A DNA stretch of 6,480 nt from an uncultured Prevotella sp. (GTDB lineage: Bacteria > Bacteroidota > Bacteroidia > Bacteroidales > Bacteroidaceae). The notes beneath the pieces were generated by a model. The model did no database searches. It was not told the DNA's origin and worked only from the letters and a program-made list of their open reading frames with translations. Of the stretch, positions 6,143 to 6,480 are shown piece by piece (the first letter of the stretch is position 1; each line of letters starts with the position of its first letter). The stretch covers positions 1 to 6,480 of the forward strand of contig CALNBT010000113.1 in assembly GCA_937874345.1 (NCBI GenBank), given 5' to 3'. The translations under genes and the position numbers were made by a program.

Positions 6143-6480
6143 ATGGAGCGAATAAGAAAACAAGCCAATCAATTTTTTGAATGGAGACAAAATCATTTGA
6201 CTGATCGTCAAATGACCATTATATTGGCGTTTTTCATTGGTGTTTTTGCTTCAATTGCTGCATTCGGTTTACATTGGATCATCAAACAGATTGAAGAACT
6301 GTTGATTGCCGGATTTAATACGGACAGTTATAACTGGCTCTATCTTGTCTTTCCCGTTATCGGCATTTACATCACCTCGCTCTTTGTTCGTTATGTCGTC
6401 AAAGACAATATATCGCACGGTATCACACAGGTGCTGTATGCTATTTCCACAAAACAGTCACGGTTGAAAGCCCATAATTG
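6143..6480 (+). CDS. CLC-family anion channel/transporter, N-terminal part (C-terminus outside window)
   Basis: The first 112 residues are visible and the frame continues past the window. A charged N-terminal tail (1-23) is followed by a hydrophobic helix at about 24-47 (MTIILAFFIGVFASIAAFGL) and a second at about 65-86 (WLYLVFPVIGIYITSLFVRYV). The protein is a membrane protein expected to move chloride or another anion, with or without proton exchange. The segment KDNISHGITQVLYAISTKQSRLKAHN (87-112) aligns with the first anion-filter region of CLC proteins. The canonical GSGIP appears there as SHGIT, so the chloride-coordinating Ser is replaced by His (H92) and the Pro by Thr (T95). As I recall it, this form occurs in Bacteroidetes homologues. 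The start ATG at 6143 is the only one after the in-frame stop at 6116-6118; GAAAAG lies just upstream. Its neighbourhood with tsaC and fmt is also known in Bacteroides, although gene order may differ. Confidence 0.88.
   Translation, partial: MERIRKQANQFFEWRQNHLTDRQMTIILAFFIGVFASIAAFGLHWIIKQIEELLIAGFNTDSYNWLYLVFPVIGIYITSLFVRYVVKDNISHGITQVLYAISTKQSRLKAHN

Overview
The window looks like chromosome from a member of the Bacteroidales, probably Prevotella- or Bacteroides-like. I infer this from three things. The promoter 10-mer TATCTTTGCA, which fits the Bacteroidetes -7 consensus TAnnTTTG, occurs three times. The proteins, including the GDP-fucose synthase with its internal insertion, look like Bacteroidales forms. 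There are no strong Shine-Dalgarno sites in front of the genes. Genus assignment from one window is uncertain.

Left part (1-3490, minus strand): three nucleotide-sugar genes read leftward in the order glf (UDP-galactopyranose mutase), gmd (GDP-mannose 4,6-dehydratase) and fcl/wcaG (GDP-L-fucose synthase, cut off by the window edge). Gmd and Fcl together convert GDP-mannose to GDP-L-fucose, and Glf makes UDP-galactofuranose. They are precursor genes for a surface polysaccharide (capsule, O-antigen or exopolysaccharide) or for fucosylated glycoproteins. Glycosyltransferases, flippase and polymerase, if linked, lie outside the window to the left.

Middle (3491-4349): a divergent, AT-rich intergenic region of about 860 bp with no convincing gene. 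It holds a likely leftward promoter element (3795-3802) that would give glf a leader of about 300 nt containing a bulged hairpin, and a likely rightward promoter element (4165-4172) that would give fmt a leader of about 170 nt with a possible 14-codon upstream frame. One stretch (3788-3961) is open without a start codon and could be a gene remnant.

Right part (4350-6480, plus strand): housekeeping genes fmt (Met-tRNAfMet formyltransferase), tsaC (threonylcarbamoyl-AMP synthase, first step of tRNA t6A37 synthesis) and the 5' end of a CLC-family anion channel/transporter. A textbook Bacteroidetes promoter (TTTG, 19 nt, TATCTTTG) lies between fmt and tsaC, so tsaC and perhaps the CLC gene can be transcribed independently of fmt.

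The window is the junction between an accessory glycan locus and a conserved translation/tRNA-modification cluster. I see no sign of an undescribed system. The points most worth following are the structured glf leader, the GSGIP-to-SHGIT change in the CLC protein, and the lower GC of glf compared with its operon neighbours.
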